Below are positions 34,433 to 45,874 of a DNA stretch of 64,000 nucleotides, piece after piece; the stretch's first letter is position 1, and the number at the start of each line of letters is the position of its first letter. The position numbers were made by a program, and so were the translations under genes. The DNA comes from Leucaena leucocephala (lineage: Eukaryota; Streptophyta; Magnoliopsida; Fabales; Fabaceae), in the NCBI GenBank assembly GCA_037074615.1, contig CM073518.1:15948501-16012500 (forward strand), in the 5' to 3' direction. The notes under the pieces are model-generated. The model made no database searches. It had not been told where the DNA came from and was given only the letters and a program-made list of their open reading frames with translations.

Positions 34433-36892
34433 ATCCACCATAGATTATTCATTGAATCTAGACATCTCTTAGATTCAATGAATCTGGACATCATAGCTCG
34501 CATTGGGCTGTTTTGTGTGCGACCCTGTAGGCCCATATGAAGTTGGCAGTGGCCCAGTTACTATACTGACCCATAAGTCGTAAGCGGTCTCTAGCAAGGC
34601 ATTACGACTACCCAAAACATATGAGGATCGATAAACGATGTAACCTTTCATACAACCATATCACGTCCGTTTTGTCACACGATATTTCGGTCAAGGATGA
34701 GGCATGGTGAACGTCATCCTCCTGTTCCTGACCGTTACTTTCTCGATCCCTGAGTAGTCTGAATATAGAAATGGAACTACCCTTCCATTCTAGTATGGCC
34801 ATACATTTCTCAGACTCACTCATCGAGGGGCCCAGTAATATCTCTCTACGAATGTGAGGGACAAATTCCATCTTGACCATTCACATTCCTCCGCATGAAA
34901 AACCACTAAGCCCGAGCATAGCCTTTATGATCACTCGGTCAAAAGTGACTTTTGACTAGGTCAAAGCTGAGCGTTTGTCATGTAAGAATCCATGATGATC
35001 TCAGGTCAAAGGGCATAGTGACATGGCTTGTATATGAGAGAAACTTATGACTTAACCCATGCAGCTCTCTCATAGCGGGTCGGTCCAACACCCTGTACTC
35101 TTACATGTGCTTATGACTTTGATTTATATCTCTATATATCTTCAAAGTCATACTGGTCTTATTTCATCTCTGTTCCCGCATAGATGACTGACCAGGGACA
35201 TTTAGGATAAAATCACTAGTTATCCAAGGATTGTCATCATAGTAAACATGCAAATAATATGATAACATGATACAATAATTGGCCCCTAGGGCACAATTTC
35301 CAACATCCATAACATAAAACTCATATTCCTTTCACATCCAAACAGAATATCCAGCAGAACCCTCAAGAGAAATATGCCCCAAAACCTCTTAAAACCAAGA
35401 GCAAATTCACTAGAACAAAGTCTAGGATCAAGGGGATTAATTACCTTGCTAGTTCTTCCAAGGTGCTTGCTTCTTTCTAGCTTGAATGAAAATTTTGCAA
35501 GAGTTTCCCCAAGGTTGCCAAACATGCCGAAATGAATCTGATTTGAGGGGGTATTTATAGGCAAACTTGGGTGGAAATGAAAGGCCAAGATCATTTTGTG
35601 CACTATTTGATCTAATGGCTTAGATTTAATCTTGGATTTTCTTTTCTTTAATAATTATGACATCACCTTCATGACATCATCAAAGGGACACCTCACCATG
35701 CACATGGTGAAATTGAAGGGAGAAGAAGTCTCTGAAAAAATTTCAGTCCAGTCCGGTACCGGCTCGGTGTGATTCCCTGAAAACTAGACTATTTTCTGAA
35801 TCTAATTTTTTTGAGGTTCCGTAATATGTGTTCTGACTTAAATCCAGTATCTGGATTATTTCTATCATTGACATTCTTATACTGGGTCTAAACTTAATTA
35901 CAGATCCCTTGGAAAATGACTAAAATACCCTGGTGCCCTTTCTTGCACTACATTAACCCTAAGGGCATAATCGTCATTTCACACCTTTCTGTACCTGGTT
36001 AGGGTATATACTGACTCTGACTAACCCTTCCTGTACCTGCCTTGGCATTTTTGCCTGTCCAAAATGACCAAAATGCCCTTCATTCTTCTATTGCTCCTTA
36101 GTGCAACACAGGGGTATTTTCGTAATTTCGCACTTTTTCAAGGTTTCTCTCTACACTGGCCCACCTATCAGTCCAACTGTCTTATTGGGCCTTCATGGCG
36201 CCATTTTTGGGCCTTTATAGGGTCCACTACCTTTATGGCACAATTCCTTAGGAACCACTCCCGGACCTATTTATCTTGTATTTTATTCCACTGTAAATTT
36301 CATTAAAAGTTCTACAGGATTCTTTTTCCGATCCTGTCAATTTTATAAATTCTTATATTAAATATAGGAATTTATTGTAAGGTCTCATCTGATTCTGAGA
36401 TCCAAAAAATACTGTAATAATTTTATCTGACTTTAAAAATTTATATCAATTTTTCGGGACCTCAAATCAAAATTCTGTTACGCGTCAAACTAACCGGAAT
36501 AATTTTATCCATCTACTGGTAAAATTTGGGTCTAATCTGACTTCGACCATTTTTTGCCTGTTTTTGGTCCAAATTCTTCATAATTACACTTTTGCCCCTT
36601 GACTTTTCATAAATTACACTTATGTCCTCATATTTGGCTAAAATTACACTTAAAGACCCCACATTTTTGTCTACTTTCTCTTTTGGCCTTAAAACTTTTA
36701 TAATTTCACTTAAGTCCTTGCATTTTCTTCCTTTTTCAATTCAATCCCTTTCTTTACATAAATGGCCATATTTTTCTTAGAAAATCTCACATATATTACG
36801 TACAAACTGTACATATAAATAGTACAGAAAATCAGGGATATTACAGGTTCCACTGTCTGTTCCATAAAGATAGGAAAAATCAAGATGTGACA

Positions 36893-37588
36893 GTATGATC
36901 GCCTCAGTAAGTTCTTGATAGAAAAATACTTTGAAAGAGGAAAAGTTGATAACACGTTGTTTATCAAAAGAAACAAATTTGATATTTTAGTAGTTCAAAT
37001 TTATGTTGATGATATTATCTTCGGTGCTACTAATGAGGATCTCTGTCAAGAATTTGTAAAGACAATGCAGGGAGAATTTGAGATGTCCATGATGGGGGAA
37101 CTAAATTTCTTCCTCGAACTTCAAATATGACAATGAGCAAATGGTATCTTTATCTCATACACCAAGTACCTGAAGGAGTTACTAAAGAAATTTGAAATAG
37201 ATCGAGCTAAAAGTATATCAACTCCAATGAGTACAAATGCTATGCTGGATAAAGATGAGAAAGGGCAAGACTTCAACATTACAAAATATCAAAGAATGAT
37301 CGGATCTCTTTTTTACCTCACTGCAAGGAGACCAGACATTCAATTTAGTGTAGGGATGTGTGCTAGATATCAAGATGCACCTAAGGAATCCCATGCCGAA
37401 GCTGTAAAAAGAGTATTCAAATATTTGGTAGGAACCATTGATAGCTTAGTTAGACCCTAAGGGAGGAGTAGAATATTTGGTAGCTTAGTTAGACTCTAAC
37501 TATAGAGGATATAAAACTGTTAGGAAAAGAACCAGTGGACAATGTGAGTTCCTTGGTGATTGTCTAGTCTCATGGTTAAGTAAAAAGC
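36893..37588 (+). pseudogene. SIRE-like reverse transcriptase and RNase H remnant
   Basis: The plus strand reads YDRLSKFLIEKYFERGKVD at the junction, then VVQIYVDDIIFGATNEDL (the YVDD catalytic box), MQGEFEMSMMGELNFFLELQ, a stop, MSTNAMLDKDEKGQDFNITK, GSLFYLTARRPDIQFSVGMC, and the start of RNase H (RTSGQCEFLGDCLVSWLSKK). These are SIRE/Maximus motifs. The sequence is cut on the left by the minus-strand gypsy LTR and on the right by a plus-strand gypsy LTR at 37589. The matching 3' end and LTR of this element lie at about 59640-61598. Confidence 0.85.
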
Positions 37589-40500
37589 TGTCACATCCTG
37601 ATTTTTCCCTATCTGTAATGAACAGATAGAGGAAGGAAGGAATTGTGACGATGATCAGAAGAAATGATAAAGGTCAGATGAGTTTTGAAGAAAGAGAATG
37701 ACTAAACTGAAAAGTTTAAAAGTTCCATGGTGCAAAATGGAAGTAGATATAAGTTATGGGCTATTAAGTGTAATTATAAAAAGTTGAGAGACTAAAGTCA
37801 AAATTTCAAAAGTTCATGGGCAAAATGGTAATTATGGAAAGTTGAGCCGAAAAAGGCCTAAATCTTCCTAAAAGCAGTTCAATCCCAAATTTTACCAATA
37901 AATAGAGAAAATTATTCTGATCAGTTTAACGCGACATGAAATTTTGATTTGAGGTCCCGATGAATTGATATGAATTTATAAAATTTGGAAAAATTAGTAT
38001 AGTATCTTTTGGACCTCAGAATCAAATAAAATTTTATAGTAAATTCTTATAATTAATATGAGCATTTATGAAACTGACAGAATTTAAAAACGATTTATGT
38101 AGAATTTATTATGGAATTTAGAGTATAATAAAACAACTAATAAATACTTTTTGGGGGAATTTCTTAGGAGTTGAGCCCATAAAAGTAGGGGACCACGTAG
38201 AAGACCCAAAATGGCGCCTCATAGGCCCAATGATATTTTTAGATAGGTATGTGGGTCAGTGCTAATAAAAACTCTGAAAATGTAAAATTACGATAATGCC
38301 ATTATGTTATGCAAAATTACGAAAATACCCTTGTATTGTAATAATGAACAAGAGATGAATGGAGGGTATTTTGGCCATTTGGGCATGGTTAAAATGTCAA
38401 TGGAGATACAAGAATGATTGATCAGAGTTAGAATTTGCCCTAATGAAGTGTAAAGAGGTGTGAAATGATAATTATGCCCTTAGAGTTAATATAGTACAAG
38501 ATAGTGAACCAAGGGCATTTCGGTCATTTTCTAAGGAATGGTAGGCAGATAAATACCCAGTCCAACAATATCAATTGTAGGAAAAATCTGGATACTGGAT
38601 TTAAGGTCAGAAAGCATATTATGGAATCTCAAAAAAAAATTAGAGTTATTAAACAGTCTGGTTTTTGTGAAATTTGACTAGGCCGATATCGAATTGGACT
38701 GGATAGTCCAAACAAGGCCTTAGCCTTTGGAAGATGCCACACATGGCCTTAAGTGATGTCATGGATGATGTCATAATTTGGCTTAGTGGGCAAGTCAAGA
38801 TTCAAGGTGCAATCTTAACCATTAGATCAAATAGTGCACAAAGTAATATAAGCCCTTGATTCACCTTGCCAAAAATCTATAAATACCCCCTCCACAAATC
38901 TGCAGCACGTAGAGCATGAGGAAGCTATGGGGAGCCTCTTGTAAAATGAAATCTCTGAAGGGAATTGGAAGACACGCAGCGGAAATTAACTTTAAAATTT
39001 TTTCCATTCCCAGCCAGGATCTACCGAATGTGTTTAAGTCAAGGAGAAAGAAGTGTTACCTTCGGTATTCGAGCTTTGGTCGCGACCTCAATGTCCACTA
39101 GTCGCGACTCCTCGTCTCTGGAACTTTCAGTCGCGACCTCCTAAGCTTCTCTTCGTGACCGGACGTCTCTAGAGTTTGTAGTCGCGACCTCGTCGGCTTC
39201 AAGTCGCGACCTGTCTCATCTTTTTGGATTTTTGACTTTCAAATGCCCGTATGGTCGCGACCTCAGTGTCAATAGGTCGCCACCTTGCTTCGTGTCTCGT
39301 CGAACGTAAGAAGTCGACAGCTCAGATCGGCTTCCTCTACCGGTATCCACACGAACAGCGTTCCAATCGCGAACGACGTGCTAGCGCCTCTTGTCCCTCT
39401 AGGGCTTTCTAGAGATTCCGTCCTCACCGTCTCTATTTCAACAGTCTCTTATCTGCAAACCTTTTGCACTCTCCCTGCCCCCTTTTATCACGTCTGAATG
39501 TGTGTGTAGAGATGTATGTGTGTGGAACCTTAGCTCCTAATGTCAAATATATAGGATGCTATCGGGCTTCTAATTGGGCCGGGCTTCAGAATTAATCTTA
39601 TATTAATTCTGAATTAATACAATATCATATATTATATAATTTAATAAGAAACTAATTAAATAAATATGGTTTATATTAAATCAGTCCCATAGATTTAATT
39701 CACCTATTTATTTAATTAAAAATAAAGATAAGACAGAATTATATTTAATTTATTCTCATAAATCAAATTTGAGATATCTAATCAATTTGAATTTCAAATT
39801 CAAATAGATCATATCCATTTAAATTCAAATTCAAAAGTGATAGAGATTTAATTTATCCTTATAAATTAAATCTTACAACTATCTCTTATATTATATATAA
39901 TATATATATACAAATATATATATAAAATATATATCCATCCTAGATTATTCATTGAATCTAGACATCTCTTAGATTCAATGAATCTGGACATCATAGCTCG
40001 CATTGGGCTGTTTTGTGTGCGACCCTGTAGGCCCATATGAAGTTGGCAGTGGCCCAGTTACTATACTGACCCACAAGTCGTAAGTGGTCTCTAGCAAGGC
40101 ATTACGACTACCCAAAACATATGAGGATCGATAAACGATGTAACCTTTCATACAACCATATCACGTCCCTTTTGTCACACGATATTTCGGTCAAGGATGA
40201 GGCATGGAGAACGTCATCCTCCTGTTCCTGACCGTTACTTTCTCGATCCCTGAGTAGTCTGAATATAGAAATGGAACTACCCTTCCATTCCAGTATGGCC
40301 ATACCAGTATGGCCATACATTTCTCAGACTCACTCATCGAGGGGCCCAGTAATATCTCTCTACGAATGTGAGGGACAAATTCCATCTTGACCATTCACAT
40401 TCCTCCGCATGAAAAACCACTAAGCCCGAGCATAGCCTTTATGATCACTCGGTCAAAAGTAACTTTTGACTAGGTCAAAGCTGAGCGTTTGTCCTGTAGG

Positions 40501-42121
40501 AATCCATGATGATCTCAGGTCAAAGGGCATAGTGACATGGCTTGTATATGAGAGAAGCTTATGACTTGACCTATGCAGCTCTCTTATAGCGGGTCGGTCC
40601 AACACCCTGTATTCTTACATGTGCTTATGACTTTGATTTATATCTCTATATATCTTCAAAGTCATACTGGTCTTATTTCATCTCTGCTCCCGCATAGATG
40701 ACCGACCAGGGACATTTAGGATAAGATCACGAGTTATCCAAGGATTGTCATCATAGTAAACATGCAAATAATATGATAACATAATTAAGAAATTCATAAA
40801 TCAACAATATTCATAAGATAATGATTGGCCCCTAGGGCACAATCTCCAATAATCTCAAGCAAGAACAAGGCAAATCCAAGAGCTAATGGATCAAGCAACT
40901 AAGGTAATTTCTTCCTCCTATCTTTAGATTGTGTTGTAGGAAGATTTCTCTTGGATTTGGATGGTCGAAACACCATTTTCTTTCCTTGGGAGGCTGCTGC
41001 ACGAAATTTATAAGTAAAAGGAAAGGATGAATTTTATATTATAGATAGTTTAGAAAAGCTTAAGCAAGCTAGAATCAAGTGGTTTTAAGTTGTAAAACCA
41101 TGTATTCTTGCAAATCCAGATTTAGTGATAATTCTGCCACTATTCCAAAGTCTGGCCAGGAGATGAAATATGATGATTTTGATGCTTCCAATGGATTTAA
41201 AAAGAAAAATTGTGTGGGGATAAGTAAAGAAACAAGTATTCGAAGCATTGGAATCAAAATAGGAACTTTTGGAGAAAACCTTGTTGTGCCACATTTTTGT
41301 TCTATCTAAGCCTCAAGGAATGAGTTGGAATTTGTCAATTCTAACTTCATATTTGGGTTCCTTGGTTAAAATTGTGAGGGAAATGGTCAAGGTACTAATT
41401 AATTCAAAGGGCAAGATAATTAATCGAAATTAAGAGAAAATTAGTTAAGATAAGGAGAGCTAGTCTTTCATTTAGTATATGATCATGGTCATAATGAATT
41501 TTGCAATAATATGAATGTGTTTAGGACCTTTAGACATCCAAGAAGATGTTGGGAAGTGGTTGACCGAAAGGCTTCATGGTTGTAAAGTTAGGGAGCAAGT
41601 TTAAGAACAAGGAAGAAAGCTTAAGTTCAAGGTAGTGGACTTACCTCTTTATGTACTTGATGTGGTATGCTTATGTTATGCTTATGTGTTGACATGTATA
41701 TAATGATTGAATGATGTTGAATATGTTATGAATAACATATTTTCCATGGCCATGCATTTTTATACAAAACATATAGCATGATGGCATGTCACTAAATGAA
41801 GAAAATTTAATGAAATTACATATTATGCATTAGCATCCATCTTGCATATTTAAGTGGTAATATTTGTTACTGAGATTCCCCAGAATCTCACCCTCCCATA
41901 ACCAACCATAATAAGTTATTTATGATGGAAGAATCATGCTTGATACATGAGCTAAGGAATGGAAGAGAAGAAGTAGACAAGTAATGGCATGTCATATATG
42001 TTATCCTTTTTATGTAATGTTATGAAATATGCCATTATATGTAAAGAAAAATGTATGAAATAATTATGGCATAACCCCATGATGTATATGAATGTATGAG
42101 AGGCCAAAGAGATGGTTTATG
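37589..42121 (+). mobile_element. Old gypsy LTR, 5' part, split by a copia solo LTR
   Basis: A plus-strand LTR starting TGTCACATCCTGATTTTTCC inside the SIRE RNase H region. Homologous landmarks to the Tekay LTRs follow: AAAATGGCGCC and GGCCCAATGA near 38210, GGTGTGAAATGA and ATTATGCCCTTAG near 38455, TATAAATA at 38878-38885, and TTACTGAGATTCC with CAGAATCTCA near 41870. The copia solo LTR at 38956-40851 interrupts it. The rest of this LTR is most likely the tail at 59123-59635, displaced by the Tekay and Athila-like insertions. Confidence 0.75.
38956..40851 (-). mobile_element. Copia solo LTR, 1896 bp, TSD ATCTC
   Basis: The fourth LTR of the copia family, without internal sequence, flanked by a perfect ATCTC duplication (38951-38955 and 40852-40856). 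It has six exact and two degenerate GTCGCGAC words, an extra 14-bp tandem copy of CCAGTATGGCCATA near 40290-40318, and about 40 extra bases near 40780-40820. The terminal dinucleotide is mutated from CA to TA. It looks older than the full-length element. Confidence 0.95.
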
Positions 42122-44948
42122 TGTAATATCCTTAATTTTCTGTACTGGTTCCTATGTACAGATTAAACGAAATATATGAGCTCTGTTTCCGGAAAGACAT
42201 GTGGACCTTTATGTAAAGAAAATGATTAAATTGCAAAAGAAAGGAAATTAAGGGACCTAAATGCAATTATGGAAAGTTTAAAGTTAGGAATGAAAGGTAG
42301 ACAAAAATGTGGGGTCTTAAAGTGTAATTTTAGCCAAATTAAGGGACTTAATTATAAAGAAGGAAAAGTTCCCTGGGGCTAAAGTATAATTAAAGAAAAT
42401 AGGCCAGAAGTGGTTTGCACCGCCCGACAGCATTTCAGTCCCAGATTCTACCAGAAAGTAGGGCAGGTGACGCCGGGTAACCAAGCCTAATACCGGAATT
42501 TTTGAAGACTCCAGATAGCCAGAAATGGACTGATCGTCCAAAAGTTATAAAAATTTATACCGGATACCCTAGATTTCAGATATAAGTGGGAAAATACAGG
42601 ATGATGCACCTTTATGGGGCGGATGTCGGAAAACTGACAGGATACCGATAGGAGGTCTGTAGGAAAAGTTATTCACAAAATAAAAAATCCAGACGGGAGT
42701 GTGAGGCCTCCGGGGATCCGGGTTGGAGATTTATCGGTATTTTTAAAGGGGCTAAATGCGATCGAATGACTTCGGTCAAATGACCGTTATAACCCCCAAG
42801 GATGCCTGAACACAGTAGGACACTGTATCTGGGGAAAAGAGCCGGTGTCCGAAAAAGGTGTATAATCGGTAAATAATAGTTAAAATATTCAATGAACTGT
42901 GTTAAAGGAAGATTTCTCGTAATGCGTGCCATACAGGTAATGGACCCAGGAAGCCCAAAAATGGCGCCATTAGAGGCCCAATAAGACTCTTGGACTGATA
43001 GGTGGGCCAGTGTCCAGCAGAACCCCGGAAAAGTGCGAAATTACGAAAATGCCCCTATGTTGTACAAAAAGGGCAGCAGATGAATAAAGGGTATTCTGGT
43101 CATTTTGGACAGACCCAGAGGTCAAGAAATGTCTAAATAAGGTTGACTAGAGCCAGTATAAGCTTTGACCGAGTCCATAAAGGTGTGAAATGACAATTTT
43201 GCCCTTAGGGTTAAAATAGGACAAGATAGGGCACCAAGGGCATTTTGGTCATTTCGCAGGGGATCTGTAATTGAGTCTGGACCCAGTATTAAAAATTTAA
43301 TGATATAAAGGGTCTAGATACTATATGTGAGGTCAGTAGACATAAAAAGGATCTTCAGAAACATCAGATTCAGAAAACGGCACGTTTTTCAAGGCGATGG
43401 ACCGGGCCGGTACCGGATTGGACCGGAAAGCTTCCAGAACCTCCAAATTTCGTCACATGAAGAATATGGGTGGTGAGGTGTCCTATGAGGTGTCCCATGA
43501 GGTGTCCAGGGTGATGCAGTAAAAGAGAATTAAAGAAAATAGGAAATTCCAGGAAAAACCAGGACCACAGGATCATAAGTCTTCCTAATTACAAGATTGC
43601 CATTGCTCAACACTATAAATACCCCCCTTACTCCTTCATTTCGGTGCAAGCAAGAAAGAGAGGAAGAAAGAAGTTCTTGAGAGAGAAAGTGAGAGAAAGA
43701 AAGAAGTAAGGAAGTTTTGGTGGAGTTGGAAGTAGTAGAGAGGTTCTGAAGCTCTGCTTTTGAGGTAACAACTAATCCTAGCTCTTATGTAATGTCTTTG
43801 TGATGTGTTGTTTTGTTTGGTTGATTGTTGTCCTATATGTTATGCTTGAAGCTCTATTCCAATGCTATGATCATATGTTATTGAATATGGAAGCATGCAG
43901 CATACTTATCTGTACACAGTCACAAGCAAGCACCGTCACTCTGCATTACATATTTTGTTATGATTATTGTTACTGGGATTCTTTTGAATCTCATTCCCAA
44001 ACATAACATTACAGGGGAGGTTCTGTCAAAATAAAATTTGGAAATCTTAAGAGACGCCGGTAGGCTGCCGAAATTTCGGCAACGAAGACGGAACAAAGAA
44101 AGGAACTAATACGTACTGTGTACGTAGTGTTGTCTAAGGAGGCTGGAAGCGAGTGGACCCAGAAGGTTCATCCAGTCTTTCCTGGGTACTACGTAGAATG
44201 GTAGTTCTCATAAGGGAATTACCGAATCGGTACAACATCGGTTACTTTCTAAAGAAGAATTGTAGCAGTTATGCTGCCGGATTTTAGACAGAGAAGGATG
44301 TAATAAAATATGAGGGAGTTAATCATGCACTGATAAATAACAGTTGATTATTTGATATTAATTATTATCTGGCTTGTATGACTGATATGTGTTGGTTGTA
44401 TGCTTGGGTATGTAAAGACTAAATGCTGAAAATAGGCTCAGTGAACAGTAACTCGTGAAGACCCACTCATGTTTGATAAATCATTAAAAATAGTAAATGA
44501 TTGAATTAATGTACGAAATTTTTAGGGTAAAAAGTAGACATACTAAGATTTAATTTGATATATATAATGTCTAATTTGGATGTATACACGAAAAGATATA
44601 AATTGTTAAAGTTGGGACCAGAATGCTGGATTCAGGAGAAAGTCATTGGATGAACAGTAAGATTGAAACGTTGACCCACGTTAAATTTGTCAAAGATTGG
44701 TCAACCAATGATTTTTCCCTGAAATATATTTGAGTTATATTCATGTATCAATTTGAACCACTTCATTTCGATTTTTCTAGAATTAGTTATGAATTTTCAA
44801 AGTCAGATCACTCATCTGGAATTTGCCATAATGAACAGTACTCGATATGAATAAAATTCCAGATTAAGTGTTTAGACTTCAATGACCCTGAAAGTGGTTT
44901 AAGTGCTATTGAATGGTCCCTAAGATGTATAAAAATAAGGATGTGACA
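42122..44948 (+). repeat. 5' LTR of the Tekay-type element
   Basis: 2827 bp from TGTAATATCCTTAATTTTCT to AAATAAGGATGTGACA, followed by the primer-binding site. It contains a triple 12-bp tandem repeat of GAGGTGTCCYAT near 43474-43508 and a TATAAATA box. Short open frames in it are shared by all copies as LTR sequence and are not genes. Confidence 0.95.
43614..43621 (+). promoter_or_regulatory. TATA box of the Tekay LTR
   Basis: TATAAATA followed by a C-rich stretch. The same box and context are conserved in the related LTRs at 38878, 54913, and, inverted, 35552 and 63469. Transcription would begin about 30 bp downstream. Confidence 0.75.
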
Positions 44949-44951
44949 TTT

Positions 44952-44963
44952 TGGTATCAGAGC
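44952..44963 (+). promoter_or_regulatory. Primer-binding site, tRNA-iMet type
   Basis: TGGTATCAGAGC three bases after the 5' LTR end complements the 3' end of initiator tRNA-Met. Confidence 0.93.
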
Positions 44964-45061
44964 AAAGGATTCTGGCTTAAGAAATGCTCTGAGTAGATGA
45001 TTTATAGAAAGATATACCATGATAAAGCCGTCATAATTGACACTAAGTTAGTGTTTGCAGG

Positions 45062-45673
45062 ATGGCTAGACATAGATTTGGGTCTGAAACTACAGTAAAC
45101 CAATGGGAATTAAGACCAGAGGTCTCTAGTTCAGATAGTTCAGAAGAAGAGATAGTAAGCAATGATTCTGACCTCTGGACACCTCCAGTAGCTGGTGATT
45201 CTGAGGAGGATAGTTCCTCGGTAGGATCAAACTTTCCAATTGATGAACAGGAGGTGATAATAACAGAAGGCCCTATTCCTGCCATTCCCATAAGTGCGGT
45301 ACCCTTGAATATAACAGACAGTTCAGGATCCAGCCAAGTACGTGTTCAGAGTAATGCGCCAGGTCCCAGTAGGCCCGAAGTGACTCTAGTAGAAATGTAT
45401 TTGGGAGGTTTAATCGTAAGAATGGTCCCAGGGAGGAACCTGAGTAGAGAGCAACTTGAGAGCTCGGTAGCATTAGCCCGACAACTATACGAGTTGAGGC
45501 AGACCCTGTTTGAAAACATAGATCAAGATTATTCGGTCTACCAGGAGTTTATCACAAGGGTGAAAGCCATATATCAAGCCTGGGATCCAAATGTGTTAAC
45601 CATGGGGCTTTGGCTAGAAATTATGAATGATGTATTGCCGAAGACTCCTACCTGGAGATCGGAGTTGGACTAG
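45062..45673 (+). CDS. Extra ORF of the Tekay-type element, unknown function
   Basis: An uninterrupted 203-codon frame that starts 113 bp after the 5' LTR and ends 201 bp before the gag ATG, in the sense direction. The N-terminal third is acidic and Ser-rich (SSSDSSEEEIVSNDSD, DSEEDSSSVGS) and probably disordered. The C-terminal half is predicted mostly helical (SREQLESSVALARQLYELRQ, ITRVKAIYQAWDPN) and ends PKTPTWRSELD. No zinc finger, protease or membrane segment is visible, and I recognise no family. Its length, position and lack of stops argue for a real accessory gene. Elements of the Ogre/Tat group are known to carry an ORF before gag; I know of no standard one for Tekay. Chance openness in a young element remains possible. 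Confidence 0.65.
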   Translation: MARHRFGSETTVNQWELRPEVSSSDSSEEEIVSNDSDLWTPPVAGDSEEDSSSVGSNFPIDEQEVIITEGPIPAIPISAVPLNITDSSGSSQVRVQSNAPGPSRPEVTLVEMYLGGLIVRMVPGRNLSREQLESSVALARQLYELRQTLFENIDQDYSVYQEFITRVKAIYQAWDPNVLTMGLWLEIMNDVLPKTPTWRSELD

Positions 45674-45874
45674 TATTTTGATAGAGAATCATATTGTACC
45701 ATATCCGACTGGATCTACCTAGTAGGAGAATATATTAGAATGAAATTTAAGAAAAATTAGAGTAATAGACTAGAATGGTATGTACATATACTCTGTATGT
45801 ATATTATGTTTGAAATAAAATGAAAAGGAATTATGTTATTTATCGTATTCCCTTCTGTTTTTAAGTATAACAAA

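Larger units (their letters stand above)
26381..35305 (-). mobile_element. Full-length Ty1/copia element, 8.9 kb, TSD TCCAT
   Basis: A complete element on the minus strand with 1877-bp and 1853-bp LTRs, a tRNA-iMet primer-binding site, gag-pol and a polypurine tract. The 5-bp target duplication TCCAT is perfect (26376-26380 and 35306-35310). By eye the two LTRs differ at roughly 1-2% of positions plus a 21-bp array difference, so insertion is recent relative to its host LTR. Two frameshifts break gag-pol. Two solo LTRs and one LTR tip of the same family lie in the window. Confidence 0.97.
33429..35305 (-). repeat. 5' LTR of the full-length copia element
   Basis: 1877 bp with nine exact GTCGCGAC copies, because one 21-bp unit (GACCTCGTCGGCTTCAAGTCGC phase, about 33658-33698) is duplicated relative to the 3' LTR. 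Its AT-rich segment (about 34240-34440) matches the solo LTR at 3897, not its own partner LTR. Transcription runs leftward from the AT-rich promoter region. Confidence 0.97.
24735..36892 (-). mobile_element. Old gypsy LTR, split by the full-length copia element
   Basis: The two parts, about 24735-26380 and 35311-36892, form one minus-strand LTR of roughly 3.2 kb related to the Tekay LTRs at 42122 and 53322. Shared landmarks are the CTGTTCAT, AAAATTCATAA and GAAATGA(G/A)GTGGTTC block near 24830-24930, a TATAAATA promoter box (minus, 35552-35559), the GGCGCCAT and GGGCC block near 36195, and the 5' end TGTCACATCTTGATTTTTCC ending at 36892. The left border is approximate. No coding region is attached. 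Confidence 0.7.

Noticed and set aside
42317..42932. Minus-strand frames of 74-120 codons conserved at 42.3 and 50.7 kb
   Set aside because: They are antisense within the Tekay LTR, and their conservation is just LTR identity. The frame in the older solo LTR copy is broken.
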